Source of the DNA: Pedobacter sp. WC2423
GTDB lineage: Bacteria; Bacteroidota; Bacteroidia; Sphingobacteriales; Sphingobacteriaceae
Length of the DNA: 64,000 bases
Reading direction: 5' to 3'
Assembly: GCF_040822065.1 (NCBI RefSeq)
Contig: NZ_CP162005.1
Location: 372,001-436,000 of the forward strand
Made by a program: the position numbers and the translations under genes. A model generated the notes under the pieces. It was not told where the DNA came from. It worked only from the letters and a program-made list of their open reading frames with translations, and did no database searches. Below are positions 37,501-45,695 of this stretch, in pieces. Position 1 is the first letter of the stretch. Each line of letters begins with the position of its first letter.

Positions 37501-38145
37501 GATACCGGCAGGTGGCTTCCGGATGGAAACATCGAATTTACAGGCCGTATAGATGATCAGGTTAAGGTACGTGGATACCGTATTGAATTAGGAGAAATTG
37601 AAAGTGTCATTCAGCAAAGTGGTTTGGTGAGCCAGTCTGTTGTGCTGGCACATGCAGATGATGCAGGGAATAACCAGCTGATTTGTTATGTGGTTTCTTC
37701 CGGAGTTTTTGGGAGAGAAAAGCTGATGGCTTATCTGGAAATGCAATTGCCGGAGTATATGGTGCCGCGTGTATTTGTAGAAATGGAATCTATTCCACTC
37801 ACTTCTCATGGAAAACTGGATAAAAAGGCCTTGCCATCAGCAGATACAAAAAGACAACTGAGTAAGAATTATGTACCTGCAGCCATTGAACTGGAGTCTA
37901 CGCTGGTTGGTATCTGGGAAGAGTTACTCCAGGTAGTGCCGATAGGAATTCATGACAGTTTCTTTGAATTGGGTGGACATTCTTTGCTGGCTATGCGGAT
38001 GAGCAGCAGTATACAAAAAGAGCTGGAAGTCAATGTTCCGGTGAAAAGTATATTTCAGTGCAAAAGCATAGCTAAACTGGCGGCATATATAGAAGAGCTC
38101 CAAATTAAAACTGTTCGGCTAGGGGTGAATGTAATCAGCCTTTAA
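28528..38145 (+). CDS. Non-ribosomal peptide synthetase, three modules (C-A-T)x3
   Basis: The 3,205-residue protein contains three modules. Module 1: C (HHLIFDG at 140-146), A (~505-965; TSGSTGQPKG near 631), T (GGHS, Ser1020). Module 2: C (HHIAADG at 1206), A (~1556-2013), T (GGDS, Ser2072). Module 3: C (HHAMFDG at 2284), A (~2640-3095), T (Ser3152). The N-terminal C domain makes a starter unit possible, for example N-acylation. Read against the PheA pocket positions, A2 gives DAFWMGGTFK, close to the known valine code DAFWIGGTFK; A1 gives about DPELMGAVIK and A3 about DPEDIGAITK, which I cannot assign with confidence, though Glu239/Asp278 in A3 suggest a basic amino acid. No epimerase or methyltransferase domain is seen. 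Confidence 0.97.
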   Translation: MEPSSNTLVMHPAQQDIFIDQLININSPHYNINNYFKITGPLDIDKFVSAIVSSAAVFDVFKMAIATDDFNPGYQVAAQERQLSVQFIDFRSYDHPVEMILQWIENQLDKPFALEKSRLPVEQYILKAADHEHYYFFKFHHLIFDGYSVRVWTSYISNKYKSLLNNNQEVFVSPSYLQEVEKAVVNYGADAYQVSAAYWKSKIKVKPASVLRPAYEALNESGKESKCYTRILEKQEQIQLAQLAMTSQARLQHLTIAAMMIYLARTYGQEHSLFGTAAHKRNQKNQREILGMFSGVAPFKGDYQPAAKLIDFIKDIGRSQKEDYQHLDYTAGDLSRHFKHDPLAGPFFDFVINHIVFDLSFNLGTDIQTDHEVRFSRHQQTPLEIMWLDHGEDQPLQLVIGFRHEYFRETEIALFTEQLLTILKQFTQALQLPVEEIQVDAAAGIPAFVKKNTNVVLTAAELEQLKTFNATAAAYPLDRNLVELFIAQSSQHPDAIAVIFQDQYLTYNELDQKSNQLGHYLRHAGVSEGTLVPVCIDRSIEMVIGILGILKAGGAYVPIDPEYPQERVNFLLADTGAAIVVSSKAHQKLFAHHADIRLISMDADWGEIAKESTLAVVNELRSEHLCYVIYTSGSTGQPKGVMVEHSNVVNLVYDRQELLKLGQQDRVAAFTSYTFDPFVEQLFMALLNGAGLVLISKEVQLDTQALVAVLNKEQVTYILNTPGFLRNVPFELAPRSLKAVMVGGERCTTLLAQQWTRQLPELQFYVAYGPTECTVISTIYTYDKAQKGGEYLPIGKPAKNQQIHIVDSSGHLLPLGEPGEICIGGAGVARGYLNREELTSAQFVPDTFGSQAGGRLYKTGDIGRWLPDGNIEFIGRKDDQVKVRGYRIELGEIENAVQQSGLVSQAAVLAVGESGSNQLVCYVIPEDTFDQQRIISYLETQLPEYMVPRIFIEMAAFPLTAHGKLDKKALPPADIKGQRSRDYVAAGNELESSLTAIWEELLQVSPIGIHDSFFELGGHSLLAMRVSGYIHQKLGVNVPVKSIFQCKNIAQLAAYITRQTAIGSEHSAIPVNQGTVNLPLSYGQEGLWRIDQLSGSVQYHMPMYFRLSGTIRTDALEHAINEVVNRHEILRTVIREDADGQPFQLVLEKDTWSLDRIKHVRGGESGLNDLLSELSSAVIDLRTAHMLRAHLIRISEQEQILVIILHHIAADGWSISVLIREIISCYQLNINGLTSVIPELPLQYGDYSIWQRAQEKSWDGGIAYWKNRLEGTSQLELPTDYPRPLIQSTKGAVAVFTWNATLSAALQIFARAHEATLHMTLLSAFKVLLHRYSGQDDICVGSVIAGRTRQELEGLIGYFANTLALRSNLGGNPSFVDFLQQVKETAIGAYEHQDVPFERVVEAVGQERDKSRNPLYQVIFTVQNIPEVPEFRLGEAVFTQQKTGRTTSQFDLNVSVAERAEGIEISVEYCTDLFTAGTIDRMFGNYEELLQAILHTPWQQIDQLPVLRKTEQQELLYNFNHTAVAYPHEQTLVDLFSRQATQTPDAIAVVYLDQSLTYKELDEQSNQLGHYLRSAGVKEDMLVPVGITRSIDLMIGILGILKSGGAYVPIDLAYPKERIHYILSDTNASIVVSSEDNKPLLLNAYTDIRVISLDAAREAIAQEPKSAVPTALRSDHLCYVMYTSGSTGQPKGVLVTHTNVISLISGANYIQLSSSDALLSAGSASFDATTFEYWSMLLNGGRLVLCPAGSLLDNRLFKEVLQVNKITVMWFTAGWFNQLVDVDIELFEGLSAVMVGGEKLSVTHINRFRGCYPDKTIINGYGPTENTTFSVCYPVQELESSGNIPLGRPLNNRQAYVLDNFGQPVPIGVAGEIYVGGAGVARGYLNQEELTSARFIKDPFVAGNRLYKTGDIGRWLSNGNLEFVGRMDDQVKIRGYRIELGEIEIAIQQSGFAEQCVVMAPADESGQKRLVGYVIAGEQGFDQDALIAYLDLRLPDYMVPHVFVVLDIFPLNANGKLDKKALPDANRIQLVRPDTAGLLTETEQKVKEIWALSLEIEELGIHDDFFKLGGDSIIAIGVISRLRKAFNDRIRLYDLYECSTVSRLSALIDSGHAVVEEDKGHTVRDVVIAELESLRSRLLPDFEDESAIEDVYPMSDIQSGMVYASQLNPEQAVYHDQLTFKMPLSLDRPVFEQALKLLVAKHSILRTRFDLDVHIGGIQVVYKQGDPELVFHDIRSATANGSAAYLNNYLAAERAIPFVVHQGKLWRISLLQTMKDYILVFQFHHAMFDGWSVASFTTELNNLYLALLSGGAKLQLSPLKASYRDFVIESMVEKRNQDNRTFWAESLTDYKRSDMFTEMVADDNWAKAYELSYLQKLKDKTKADGLSLKGMFLGAYQYMLSMLTAEQEVTLGVVTNGRPLTEDGDKVLGCFLNTVPFRFIGGHTGELTWKAYFERIEQQLTSLKERDRMPLMEIAQLTGEQSSSGNPFFDTIFNYINFHVYAHMDAEEGLFAKQGHVQLEEEEEQDASGGYEATNTYLDCSVSVTGDILVVSYHQTRGFKSGKTLAGIHAYFDAVLTAYLEHDEELIAAAPVLPAQEMELLQAFNSTKAAYPQAQTLVDLFLAQAVQSPDAVALIDQDQQLTYRELDLQSNQLAHYLRSAGVREDTLVPICIGRSMDMIIGILGILKAGGAYVPIDPEYPQERINYMLCDTGARIVVSNAQHRDLLNAKGMLVVSLDEELELIQKEPSAVVSTELRPANLCYVIYTSGSTGQPKGVLIEHTGVVNLICDRRRLLNFSAADRVLLFSNYTFDPFVEQLFMALLSGAALVIVSKEVQLDASKLMEVVAAEKITYLDVTPSFLMGLVQNEELKDLKHVIAGGERCAASMAQRWTSNSQLDFYNAYGPTECTITATVYPYDKNRKDGEYLSIGKPVGNVQIHIVDKAGNLLPAGVAGELCIAGAGVARGYLNREELTAARFIENPFGSGRLYKTGDTGRWLPDGNIEFTGRIDDQVKVRGYRIELGEIESVIQQSGLVSQSVVLAHADDAGNNQLICYVVSSGVFGREKLMAYLEMQLPEYMVPRVFVEMESIPLTSHGKLDKKALPSADTKRQLSKNYVPAAIELESTLVGIWEELLQVVPIGIHDSFFELGGHSLLAMRMSSSIQKELEVNVPVKSIFQCKSIAKLAAYIEELQIKTVRLGVNVISL

Positions 38146-38170
38146 ATCAATATAACCTAAATAAATAGCT

Positions 38171-41100
38171 ATGAATACGGACTTTAACCAGGTTGTCAAT
38201 GTGTTGAAAAAGGCAAGAAATAATGGTGTTTCTATTTTTCTTGAACATGATAATCTTAAACTTGACTTGGGTGAGCAGACTCAGATTGATCCTGAACTGC
38301 TGGCGGAAATCAAAAAATATAAACAAGAGCTCATTGATTTTTTACGGAATGAACTGTCTTCTGGTAACGATTTTGATCATTTGCCAATTCCAATCAGAGG
38401 GAAGAAAGATGATATCCCATTGTCCTATGGCCAAAAGGGGCTGTGGATGATTGATCAGCTCAACGGGAGTACGCATTATCATATGCCAATGTATTTCCGT
38501 TTATCGGGAAAATTTAATGCGGATGCGCTGGAACTGGCCATCAGAGAAGTGGTGAACCGTCACGAAGTTTTACGAACGGTAATTCGTCAGAATGCTGCAG
38601 GTGAGCCTCTTCAGGTTGTTTTAGAGAAAAATCGCTGGTATTTAAACAAGATCGCTGATTACCAGGGAGGAGAAGCAGGTCTGGCTAAATTACTCGCTTC
38701 CATCACTTCGGCCAGTATAGATCTTCGTACAGATCATATGTTGCGGGGACACCTGATCCGGATTTCAGCTCAGGAGCATGTACTGGTAATTTTGCTGCAT
38801 CATATTGCAGCCGATGGCTGGTCACTTTCTATACTGATCCGGGAGCTCGTTTCTTTATATGAGATGAATATGGGGGATTTAAAAGTTAAACTTCCTGAGC
38901 CTGTATTACAATATGGAGATTATTCCATCTGGCAGCGTACACAGGAGCAGACCCATTGGGGCCGCCGGATAGCTTATTGGAAGGATCGTCTGGTGGGTAC
39001 CAGTACACTGGAATTACCCACAGATTATCCGCGGCCGGCGATACAAAGTACAAGGGGGGCAATGGCTGGCTTTCCGCTTGGCGCAAAACTTTCTGCGGGG
39101 TTACAATTGTTGTCACGTCAGCATGGCGCTACTTTGCATATGGTGCTGTTATCAGCCGTTAAAATCTTGTTTTACCGCTACAGCGGGCAGGCTGATATTT
39201 GTGTGGGGAGTGTGATTGCAGGACGTACACGTCAGGAGCTGGAAGAATTAATCGGGTTTTTCGCCAACACACTGGCGCTCAGAAGTGACCTTAGTGGTAA
39301 TCCCTCTTTTCTGGAGCTTCTTCAGCAGGTAAAAGAGACAACTTTAGGCGCATACGAGCATCAGGATGTACCTTTTGAACGTGTGGTTGAGGCAGTCGGA
39401 CAAGAAAGAGATAAAAGCCGTAATCCTTTGTACCAGGTTATTTTTACGGTACAGAATATTCCGGAAGTGCCGGTATTCCGCTTAGGAGAAGCTGTTTTAA
39501 CAGAACAGAAAACCGGGCATACCACGAGTCAGTTTGATTTGAATATTTCTGCAATAGAGGGGTCGGCCGGAATTGAAATAGGAGTAGAATATTGTACTGA
39601 TTTGTTTAAAGCGGCAACAATAGACCGCATGTTCCGGAATTACCTGGTGCTGCTTGAGGCTATCGTGCAGTTTCCATCGCAAAATATAGATCAGTTGCCT
39701 GTACTGCGCAAATCGGAGGAGGAAGAACTTTTAAAGACTTTTAATGCACGCGTTTCGGCTTATCCCCATGATCAGACTTTGGTCAGCTTGTTTAGTTTGC
39801 AGGCCGCTAAAACTCCGGATGCCATTGCGCTGGTTGATCTGGATCAGTCTTTAACTTATAAAGAACTTGAGGAAAAGAGTAATCAGCTCGGGCATTATCT
39901 GCGGTCGGCAGGTGTTCAGGAAGATACGCTGGTCCCAATCTGTATTACCCGTTCTGTAGATATGATGGTTGGAATATTAGGGATTCTGAAATCCGGCGGT
40001 GCTTATGTGCCTGTTGATCCCGAATATCCGCAGGAAAGGATTAGTTATATCCTGTCAGATACCAGTGCGGATGTAGTGGTCAGCAGTGAAGCTAACAGAA
40101 TGCTGCTGAGCGCTTATGCGCATATCTGTGTGATTTCTCTGGATGGCGAGCGTGAGCTCATTGCCCGGGAGCCGGTTTCTGCCGTACCCACAGGTCTTCG
40201 TGCTGACCATTTATGTTATATCATGTATACTTCTGGTTCTACAGGACAGCCTAAAGGTGTCCTGGTAGAACATGGCAATGTGATCAGTCTGATTTCGGGT
40301 GCAAATTATATCAAGTTAAATTCCCATGATGCTTTATTATCAGCAGGTTCTCCTTCTTTTGATGCGACAACATTTGAATATTGGGGAATGTGGCTTAACG
40401 GCGGGCGCCTGGTCTTATGTCCGCCCAGCAGTTTACTGGATAATAATTTACTGAAAGCGGTATTACAAGCGAATAAAATCACAGTCATGTGGTTTACTTC
40501 TGGCTGGTTTAACCAGCTGGTTGATGTAGATATAGAGCTGTTTGCAGGGCTGTCATCCATTATGGTTGGTGGCGAGAAATTGTCAGTCGCACATGTAAAC
40601 CGTTTCCGTCAGCTTTATCCCGATAAGATTTTGATCAATGGTTATGGGCCAACTGAAAATACAACTTTTTCACTGACTTATCAATTAACAGGTGACCAAT
40701 ATGAGGGAAGTATTCCTATTGGGCGGCCCTTAAGAAACCGGCAGGCTTATGTGCTGGATAGTTATAAACAGCCGGTGCCAGTTGGCGTGGCCGGAGAGAT
40801 TTATGTGGGCGGAGCTGGGGTAGCCCGCGGTTACCTGAATCAGGAGGTATTGACTGCTGAACGGTTTGTACCGGATGTTTTTAGGAAAACAGGTGGCCGT
40901 TTATATCAAACAGGAGATATTGGAAGATGGCTGGCTGATGGAAACATTGAATTTATTGGCCGCAAAGATGATCAGGTGAAAATCCGCGGGTATCGTATTG
41001 AGCTGGGAGAGATCGAAAATAGTATTCAGCAAAGTGGTTTTGTAACGCAGTGCGTGGTGCTGGCACCTGCTGATGAATCGGGGCAAAAACGTCTGGTAGC

Positions 41101-44100
41101 TTACGTGATTGCTGGTGGACAGCGGTTTGACCGGGATATGTTGATTTCTTATCTGGAATCACGCTTGCCTGATTATATGGTGCCCCATATATTTATAGCA
41201 ATGGAAGCTTTTCCGCTTACTGCTAATGGTAAGCTGGATAAAAAAGGGCTGCCTGATGCGGGCAGTGTTCAGCCGATCAGAACTGAAGTGGAGACAGAAG
41301 AGCCTTTAACAAAGACCGAGCAAAAAGTAAAAGAGATCTGGGCTTTATCACTGGGTGTGGATGAATTGGATATTCATGAAGATTTCTTCAAGCTTGGCGG
41401 TGATTCAATTGTTGCTATTGGGGTGATCAGCAGATTGCGTAAAGCATTCCATGATACCATACGCCTGTATGATTTATATGAATGTTCTACCATTCGCAGT
41501 TTATCCGCTTTGATTGATTCGGGACAGGTGGATGATGCCGGGAGCCCAAAGACAGATCCGGTTCGTGAGGTGATCATTGCGGAACTGGAAGCACTCCGTT
41601 CGCAGCTGCTTCCACAATTGCAACAGCTTGCCGCTGAACAACATACCGGATTGGAAATTGAAGATATTTATCCGATGAGTGATATTCAAAGCGGAATGGT
41701 CTACACTTCTCAGTTAAATCCTGAAATGGCTATATACCATGATCAGATCACCTTTAAACTACCGTCCATATTGGATAAGGATGTTTTTGAACAAGTACTT
41801 CAAAGATTGGTTTCCAAACATTCGATTTTGCGAACCAGATTTGACCTTCATATCCATACCCTGGGGATACAGGTTGTTTATAAGCAAGGAGATATTCATG
41901 TGGAATATCATGATATCCGGATGCTGAAAGAAACTGAGATTAGTGCTTACCTGGGCGCTTATCTGGCAGAACAAAGGGCAGTTCCTTTCTGGGTTCATCA
42001 GGGAAGTTTGTGGCGAATGGATGTGTTTCAAACCTGTAAAGCACATATACTGCTATTTCAATTTCATCATGCGATGCTGGATGGCTGGAGTGTAGCCTCT
42101 TTTACTACAGAATTGAATAATCTCTATGTGGCACAAATGGAAAGTAAGGTGGAGGTGAGTTTACCGCTGTTGAAAGCAAGTTACCGTGATTTTGTGATAG
42201 AGAGTATTTCAGAAAAGCGCAATGAAGAGAACCGTGAATTCTGGGTGCAGTCATTAGCCGAGTATAAGCGTCTGGATATTTTTACAGCTACAGTGGTTGA
42301 TGATCATCTGTTAAAGGTTTATGAGGTGAGTTATCTGGATCGCCTGAAAGCTAAAACAGAAGCAGATGGGTTGAGTTTGAAGGGCGTGTTTCTTGGCGCA
42401 TATCAATATATGCTGAATATGCTGACTATCGAACAGGAGGTTACGCTGGGGGTGGTAACTAATGGCCGTCCGCTCACCGAAGATGGGGATAAAGTGTTAG
42501 GTTGTTTCTTAAATACAATCCCTTTCCGTTTTACTGGTAATGAATCAGCTATAACCTGGAAAGCTTATTTTGAGCGCATAGAGCAGCAGTTGGTTTCACT
42601 AAAAGAAAGGGATCGTGTGCCTTTATCAGAAATTGCCCGTCTGATTGGAGAACAGGCATCAAGCGGTAATCCTTTCTTTGACACGATTTTTAATTATATT
42701 AATTTCCATGTCTTTGATCAGATGGATGGTGCAGAGGCCTTGTTTGTGCAGCAGGATTATCTGCAAGCCGAAGCAGGCAGTTTACAGCTGGAAAGTTCGG
42801 AAGTGACCAATACATACCTGGATTGTACAGTCAGTACTACCGGGAATGTGCTGGGGGTAAATTACAGATTAGGTAAAGTACTTAAAAGTGGTCAGACACT
42901 GGCTGATATTCATGTCTATTTTGATGCTGTGCTGGATGCCTACCTTGAGCATGATATGCAGCGGATTGCTGATGTTCCGGTATTACCGGCGCAGGAGCTG
43001 GCGAAATTATCGGCTTTCAATTCAACGTCAGCAGCTTACCCGGTTGAACTGACACTGGTAGATTTGTTTGCAGCACAGGTAGCTGAGAGTCCTGACGCGA
43101 TTGCGCTGATTTACAGGGATCAGCAATTAACTTATAAAGAACTTGATCAGCAAAGTAACCAATTAGGACATTACCTGTGTTCGATGGGGGTGAAGGAAGA
43201 TATACTGGTACCTATCTGCATAGACCGTTCGCTGGATATGATTATTGGTATACTGGGTATTTTAAAAGCAGGGGGTGCCTATGTTCCTGTAGATCCGGAT
43301 TATCCTCAGGAAAGAATAAACTATCTGCTTGCAGATACCGGGGCTGGTATTGTGGTCAGCAATGCTTGTAACCGGGCTTTGTTGGGTAAAAATGTGCGTA
43401 TTGTCTCCATAGATGAGGATTGGACAGCAATTAACCAGGAGTCCTCAGCAGCTGTATCAACTGCGCTCCGATCTGATCATTTATGTTATGTGATTTATAC
43501 TTCGGGTTCTACCGGACAGCCCAAAGGGGTATTGGTGGAACACAGAAGTGTTCACAATATGGTTTTCGGATGGCAGAAAAAACTGGCGCTGACCAATGCT
43601 GACCGGGTATTGTTGTTTTCAAATTATACTTTTGATGCTGCTGTAGAACAAATCTTTATGGCCTTATTGAATGGAGCGGGACTGGTTTTAATAACAAAAG
43701 AGGTACAGATGGATGCAGATGCAGTTATAGCAGTCATGAATGCAGAAAATGTGACTTATATGCTGGCTACTCCCGGTTTTTTAAGGAATATACCAGCAGA
43801 TCAGGTTCCATCAGGTTTAAGGCATATTACTGCAGGAGGAGAGCGTTGCGGAATACCTTTGGCGCAAAGCTGGACGGCTTATACTTCGCTTGATTTTTAC
43901 AATGCTTACGGGCCAACCGAGTGTACCGTATTTGCAACTACTTATCAGTTTGAAAAGGGTTGGAATGAGGCCGGTTATCTGCCGATCGGCAAACCAGTTG
44001 AAAATGTACAAATTTATCTGCTGGATGCGGGAGGTAGTTTATTGCCTGCAGGGGTGCCGGGAGAAATTTGTATTGGTGGTGCTTGTGTAGCAAGAGGTTA

Positions 44101-45619
44101 TCTGAACCAGCAGCATTTAACTGCTGCGCGTTTTGTTGCAGATCCTTTTGGAAATACGGCTGGTGGCCGCTTATATAGAACAGGTGATATCGGCAGGTGG
44201 CTTCCCGATGGAAATATTGAGTTTATCGGACGGATGGACGACCAGGTTAAGGTACGGGGGTACCGGATTGAATTAGGGGAAATTGAGCATGCTGTTCAGC
44301 AGAGTGATTTTGTAAGTCAATCTGTTGTACTGACCCGGGCAGATGAATCTGGTAGTAATCATTTGGTTTGTTATGTGGTTCCGGAAGGCTCTTTTGCCAA
44401 AGATAACCTGGTATCCTATCTGGAAACTCAATTACCTGAATATATGGTGCCACGGGTATTTGTGGAAATGGAAACCATGCCATTGACTTCACATGGCAAG
44501 CTGGATAAAAAGGCATTGCCCTCAGCTGGAGCTTCGGTTCATCAGCATCAGGGTTATGTGCCGGCCAGAAATGAACTGGAAGCAAAGCTGGTCGCTATCT
44601 GGGAGGAATTACTTCATGTTTCTCCTGTAGGAATTCATGATAGTTTCTTTGATCTTGGCGGACATTCTTTATTGGCTATGCGGGTGATGAACCCGATCCG
44701 GAAACTCGGATATATAGTGCAAATGCAGGATTTACTGGTCAATACGACAATCAGTACGTTAGCTGGAATGCTGCAGAAACAAATAGAGGAGACAGGTAAT
44801 GAGCATCTTGTTTTATTGAATTCCGGGCGGTTGGATGAACCTGTTTTTATCATACCAGGTTCAGATGGAATTTGTGATGGTTACGATGAGCTGGCTAAGG
44901 GATTAGAAGATAGTGGTGCAGTATATGGTCTGCAAATGATGGGTTTATTCAAAGGTGAAAAACCTCTGGATACCATAGCAGCAATTGCAGCGATGAATAT
45001 CGAATGGATCAGCTCAGTACAGCCAGAAGGGCCTTATCGTTTGATAGGTCATTCTTTTGGCGGAAAAGTGGTTTATGAAATGGCCTTGCAGTTGGAGCGT
45101 AAGGGGGAACAGGTAGATTTAGTGGCTATTCTGGATGCAGCGGCTATTTTAAAACGAAATGTTCAGCCTGATGAAAATCCTGGAAGCTCGCTGCTTAATC
45201 TCCTTAGCTATTATCATTTGATTAAGACTCCTTATCCAGCCTGGACAGGCAGGTTTTTAACTGCTGTGAAGGAGGTTCCTGAGCATGAACTCAAGGATTT
45301 TGCAGCTGATTTTCTGACGCATCAAACTGCTGTTAAAGAAGAAGATATTGCTTTTATTTTGAGATTGCTCGATTTACAATTTACAAATGTACAGCTGGAT
45401 TATCCTGTGGATGGAGAAATCAAAGCCCTGACTGTTATTGTCAAAGCTGAGGATGAGGATTGGACAGGTTATACACCAGGTTTGGGCTGGGAAAAGCATA
45501 CAGCTAATCCTGCTGTTTATACCGTTCCTGGAAATCATTTGAGTATGGTGAAAAATAAAGAAGCACTCACCTTGGCTGCTTGTTTAAAAACGCATCTCAT
45601 TTGTTATACTGATTTGTAA
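38171..45619 (+). CDS. Non-ribosomal peptide synthetase, two modules with thioesterase
   Basis: The 2,482-residue protein starts with a TubC-like docking domain (residues ~1-62, VVNVLKKARNNGVSIFLEHD), which should receive the chain from the upstream NRPS 25 bases away. Module 4: C (HHIAADG at 210), A (~561-1030; pocket DAFWMGGTFK, valine), T (Ser1079, GGDS). Module 5: C (HHAMLDG at 1299), A (~1653-2115; pocket about DAELTGAVFK, unassigned, with features near tyrosine-type codes), T (Ser2166). A type I thioesterase ends it (GHSFGG, nucleophile Ser2295), releasing the product by hydrolysis or cyclisation. Modules 4-5 are close copies of modules 2-3 of the preceding gene. Confidence 0.97.
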   Translation: MNTDFNQVVNVLKKARNNGVSIFLEHDNLKLDLGEQTQIDPELLAEIKKYKQELIDFLRNELSSGNDFDHLPIPIRGKKDDIPLSYGQKGLWMIDQLNGSTHYHMPMYFRLSGKFNADALELAIREVVNRHEVLRTVIRQNAAGEPLQVVLEKNRWYLNKIADYQGGEAGLAKLLASITSASIDLRTDHMLRGHLIRISAQEHVLVILLHHIAADGWSLSILIRELVSLYEMNMGDLKVKLPEPVLQYGDYSIWQRTQEQTHWGRRIAYWKDRLVGTSTLELPTDYPRPAIQSTRGAMAGFPLGAKLSAGLQLLSRQHGATLHMVLLSAVKILFYRYSGQADICVGSVIAGRTRQELEELIGFFANTLALRSDLSGNPSFLELLQQVKETTLGAYEHQDVPFERVVEAVGQERDKSRNPLYQVIFTVQNIPEVPVFRLGEAVLTEQKTGHTTSQFDLNISAIEGSAGIEIGVEYCTDLFKAATIDRMFRNYLVLLEAIVQFPSQNIDQLPVLRKSEEEELLKTFNARVSAYPHDQTLVSLFSLQAAKTPDAIALVDLDQSLTYKELEEKSNQLGHYLRSAGVQEDTLVPICITRSVDMMVGILGILKSGGAYVPVDPEYPQERISYILSDTSADVVVSSEANRMLLSAYAHICVISLDGERELIAREPVSAVPTGLRADHLCYIMYTSGSTGQPKGVLVEHGNVISLISGANYIKLNSHDALLSAGSPSFDATTFEYWGMWLNGGRLVLCPPSSLLDNNLLKAVLQANKITVMWFTSGWFNQLVDVDIELFAGLSSIMVGGEKLSVAHVNRFRQLYPDKILINGYGPTENTTFSLTYQLTGDQYEGSIPIGRPLRNRQAYVLDSYKQPVPVGVAGEIYVGGAGVARGYLNQEVLTAERFVPDVFRKTGGRLYQTGDIGRWLADGNIEFIGRKDDQVKIRGYRIELGEIENSIQQSGFVTQCVVLAPADESGQKRLVAYVIAGGQRFDRDMLISYLESRLPDYMVPHIFIAMEAFPLTANGKLDKKGLPDAGSVQPIRTEVETEEPLTKTEQKVKEIWALSLGVDELDIHEDFFKLGGDSIVAIGVISRLRKAFHDTIRLYDLYECSTIRSLSALIDSGQVDDAGSPKTDPVREVIIAELEALRSQLLPQLQQLAAEQHTGLEIEDIYPMSDIQSGMVYTSQLNPEMAIYHDQITFKLPSILDKDVFEQVLQRLVSKHSILRTRFDLHIHTLGIQVVYKQGDIHVEYHDIRMLKETEISAYLGAYLAEQRAVPFWVHQGSLWRMDVFQTCKAHILLFQFHHAMLDGWSVASFTTELNNLYVAQMESKVEVSLPLLKASYRDFVIESISEKRNEENREFWVQSLAEYKRLDIFTATVVDDHLLKVYEVSYLDRLKAKTEADGLSLKGVFLGAYQYMLNMLTIEQEVTLGVVTNGRPLTEDGDKVLGCFLNTIPFRFTGNESAITWKAYFERIEQQLVSLKERDRVPLSEIARLIGEQASSGNPFFDTIFNYINFHVFDQMDGAEALFVQQDYLQAEAGSLQLESSEVTNTYLDCTVSTTGNVLGVNYRLGKVLKSGQTLADIHVYFDAVLDAYLEHDMQRIADVPVLPAQELAKLSAFNSTSAAYPVELTLVDLFAAQVAESPDAIALIYRDQQLTYKELDQQSNQLGHYLCSMGVKEDILVPICIDRSLDMIIGILGILKAGGAYVPVDPDYPQERINYLLADTGAGIVVSNACNRALLGKNVRIVSIDEDWTAINQESSAAVSTALRSDHLCYVIYTSGSTGQPKGVLVEHRSVHNMVFGWQKKLALTNADRVLLFSNYTFDAAVEQIFMALLNGAGLVLITKEVQMDADAVIAVMNAENVTYMLATPGFLRNIPADQVPSGLRHITAGGERCGIPLAQSWTAYTSLDFYNAYGPTECTVFATTYQFEKGWNEAGYLPIGKPVENVQIYLLDAGGSLLPAGVPGEICIGGACVARGYLNQQHLTAARFVADPFGNTAGGRLYRTGDIGRWLPDGNIEFIGRMDDQVKVRGYRIELGEIEHAVQQSDFVSQSVVLTRADESGSNHLVCYVVPEGSFAKDNLVSYLETQLPEYMVPRVFVEMETMPLTSHGKLDKKALPSAGASVHQHQGYVPARNELEAKLVAIWEELLHVSPVGIHDSFFDLGGHSLLAMRVMNPIRKLGYIVQMQDLLVNTTISTLAGMLQKQIEETGNEHLVLLNSGRLDEPVFIIPGSDGICDGYDELAKGLEDSGAVYGLQMMGLFKGEKPLDTIAAIAAMNIEWISSVQPEGPYRLIGHSFGGKVVYEMALQLERKGEQVDLVAILDAAAILKRNVQPDENPGSSLLNLLSYYHLIKTPYPAWTGRFLTAVKEVPEHELKDFAADFLTHQTAVKEEDIAFILRLLDLQFTNVQLDYPVDGEIKALTVIVKAEDEDWTGYTPGLGWEKHTANPAVYTVPGNHLSMVKNKEALTLAACLKTHLICYTDL

Positions 45620-45646
45620 CAGTTTTTAACTAAACAGCTATATTGC

Positions 45647-45684
45647 ATTAGTCTGGTTGCAGATTTTTCTGCAACCAGACTAAT
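45647..45684. promoter_or_regulatory. Strong hairpin after the NRPS genes
   Basis: A 17-base perfect stem (ATTAGTCTGGTTGCAGA with its complement) with a TTTT loop starts 28 bases after the NRPS stop. No T run follows, so it may be a terminator that works by stem stability, a processing site or an attenuator that lowers expression of the genes downstream. Confidence 0.75.
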
Positions 45685-45695
45685 AAACTGATGGA

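Noticed and set aside
31750..45000. Assembly artefact from the repeated NRPS modules
   Set aside because: The repeats differ at many positions and in the unassigned A-domain pockets, and both genes are uninterrupted, so they look like real duplicates.
28528..45619. Epimerisation domains after the valine modules
   Set aside because: The GGDS carrier motif often precedes epimerases, but the next domains contain HHAM[FL]DGWS and lead directly into adenylation domains, so they are condensation domains.
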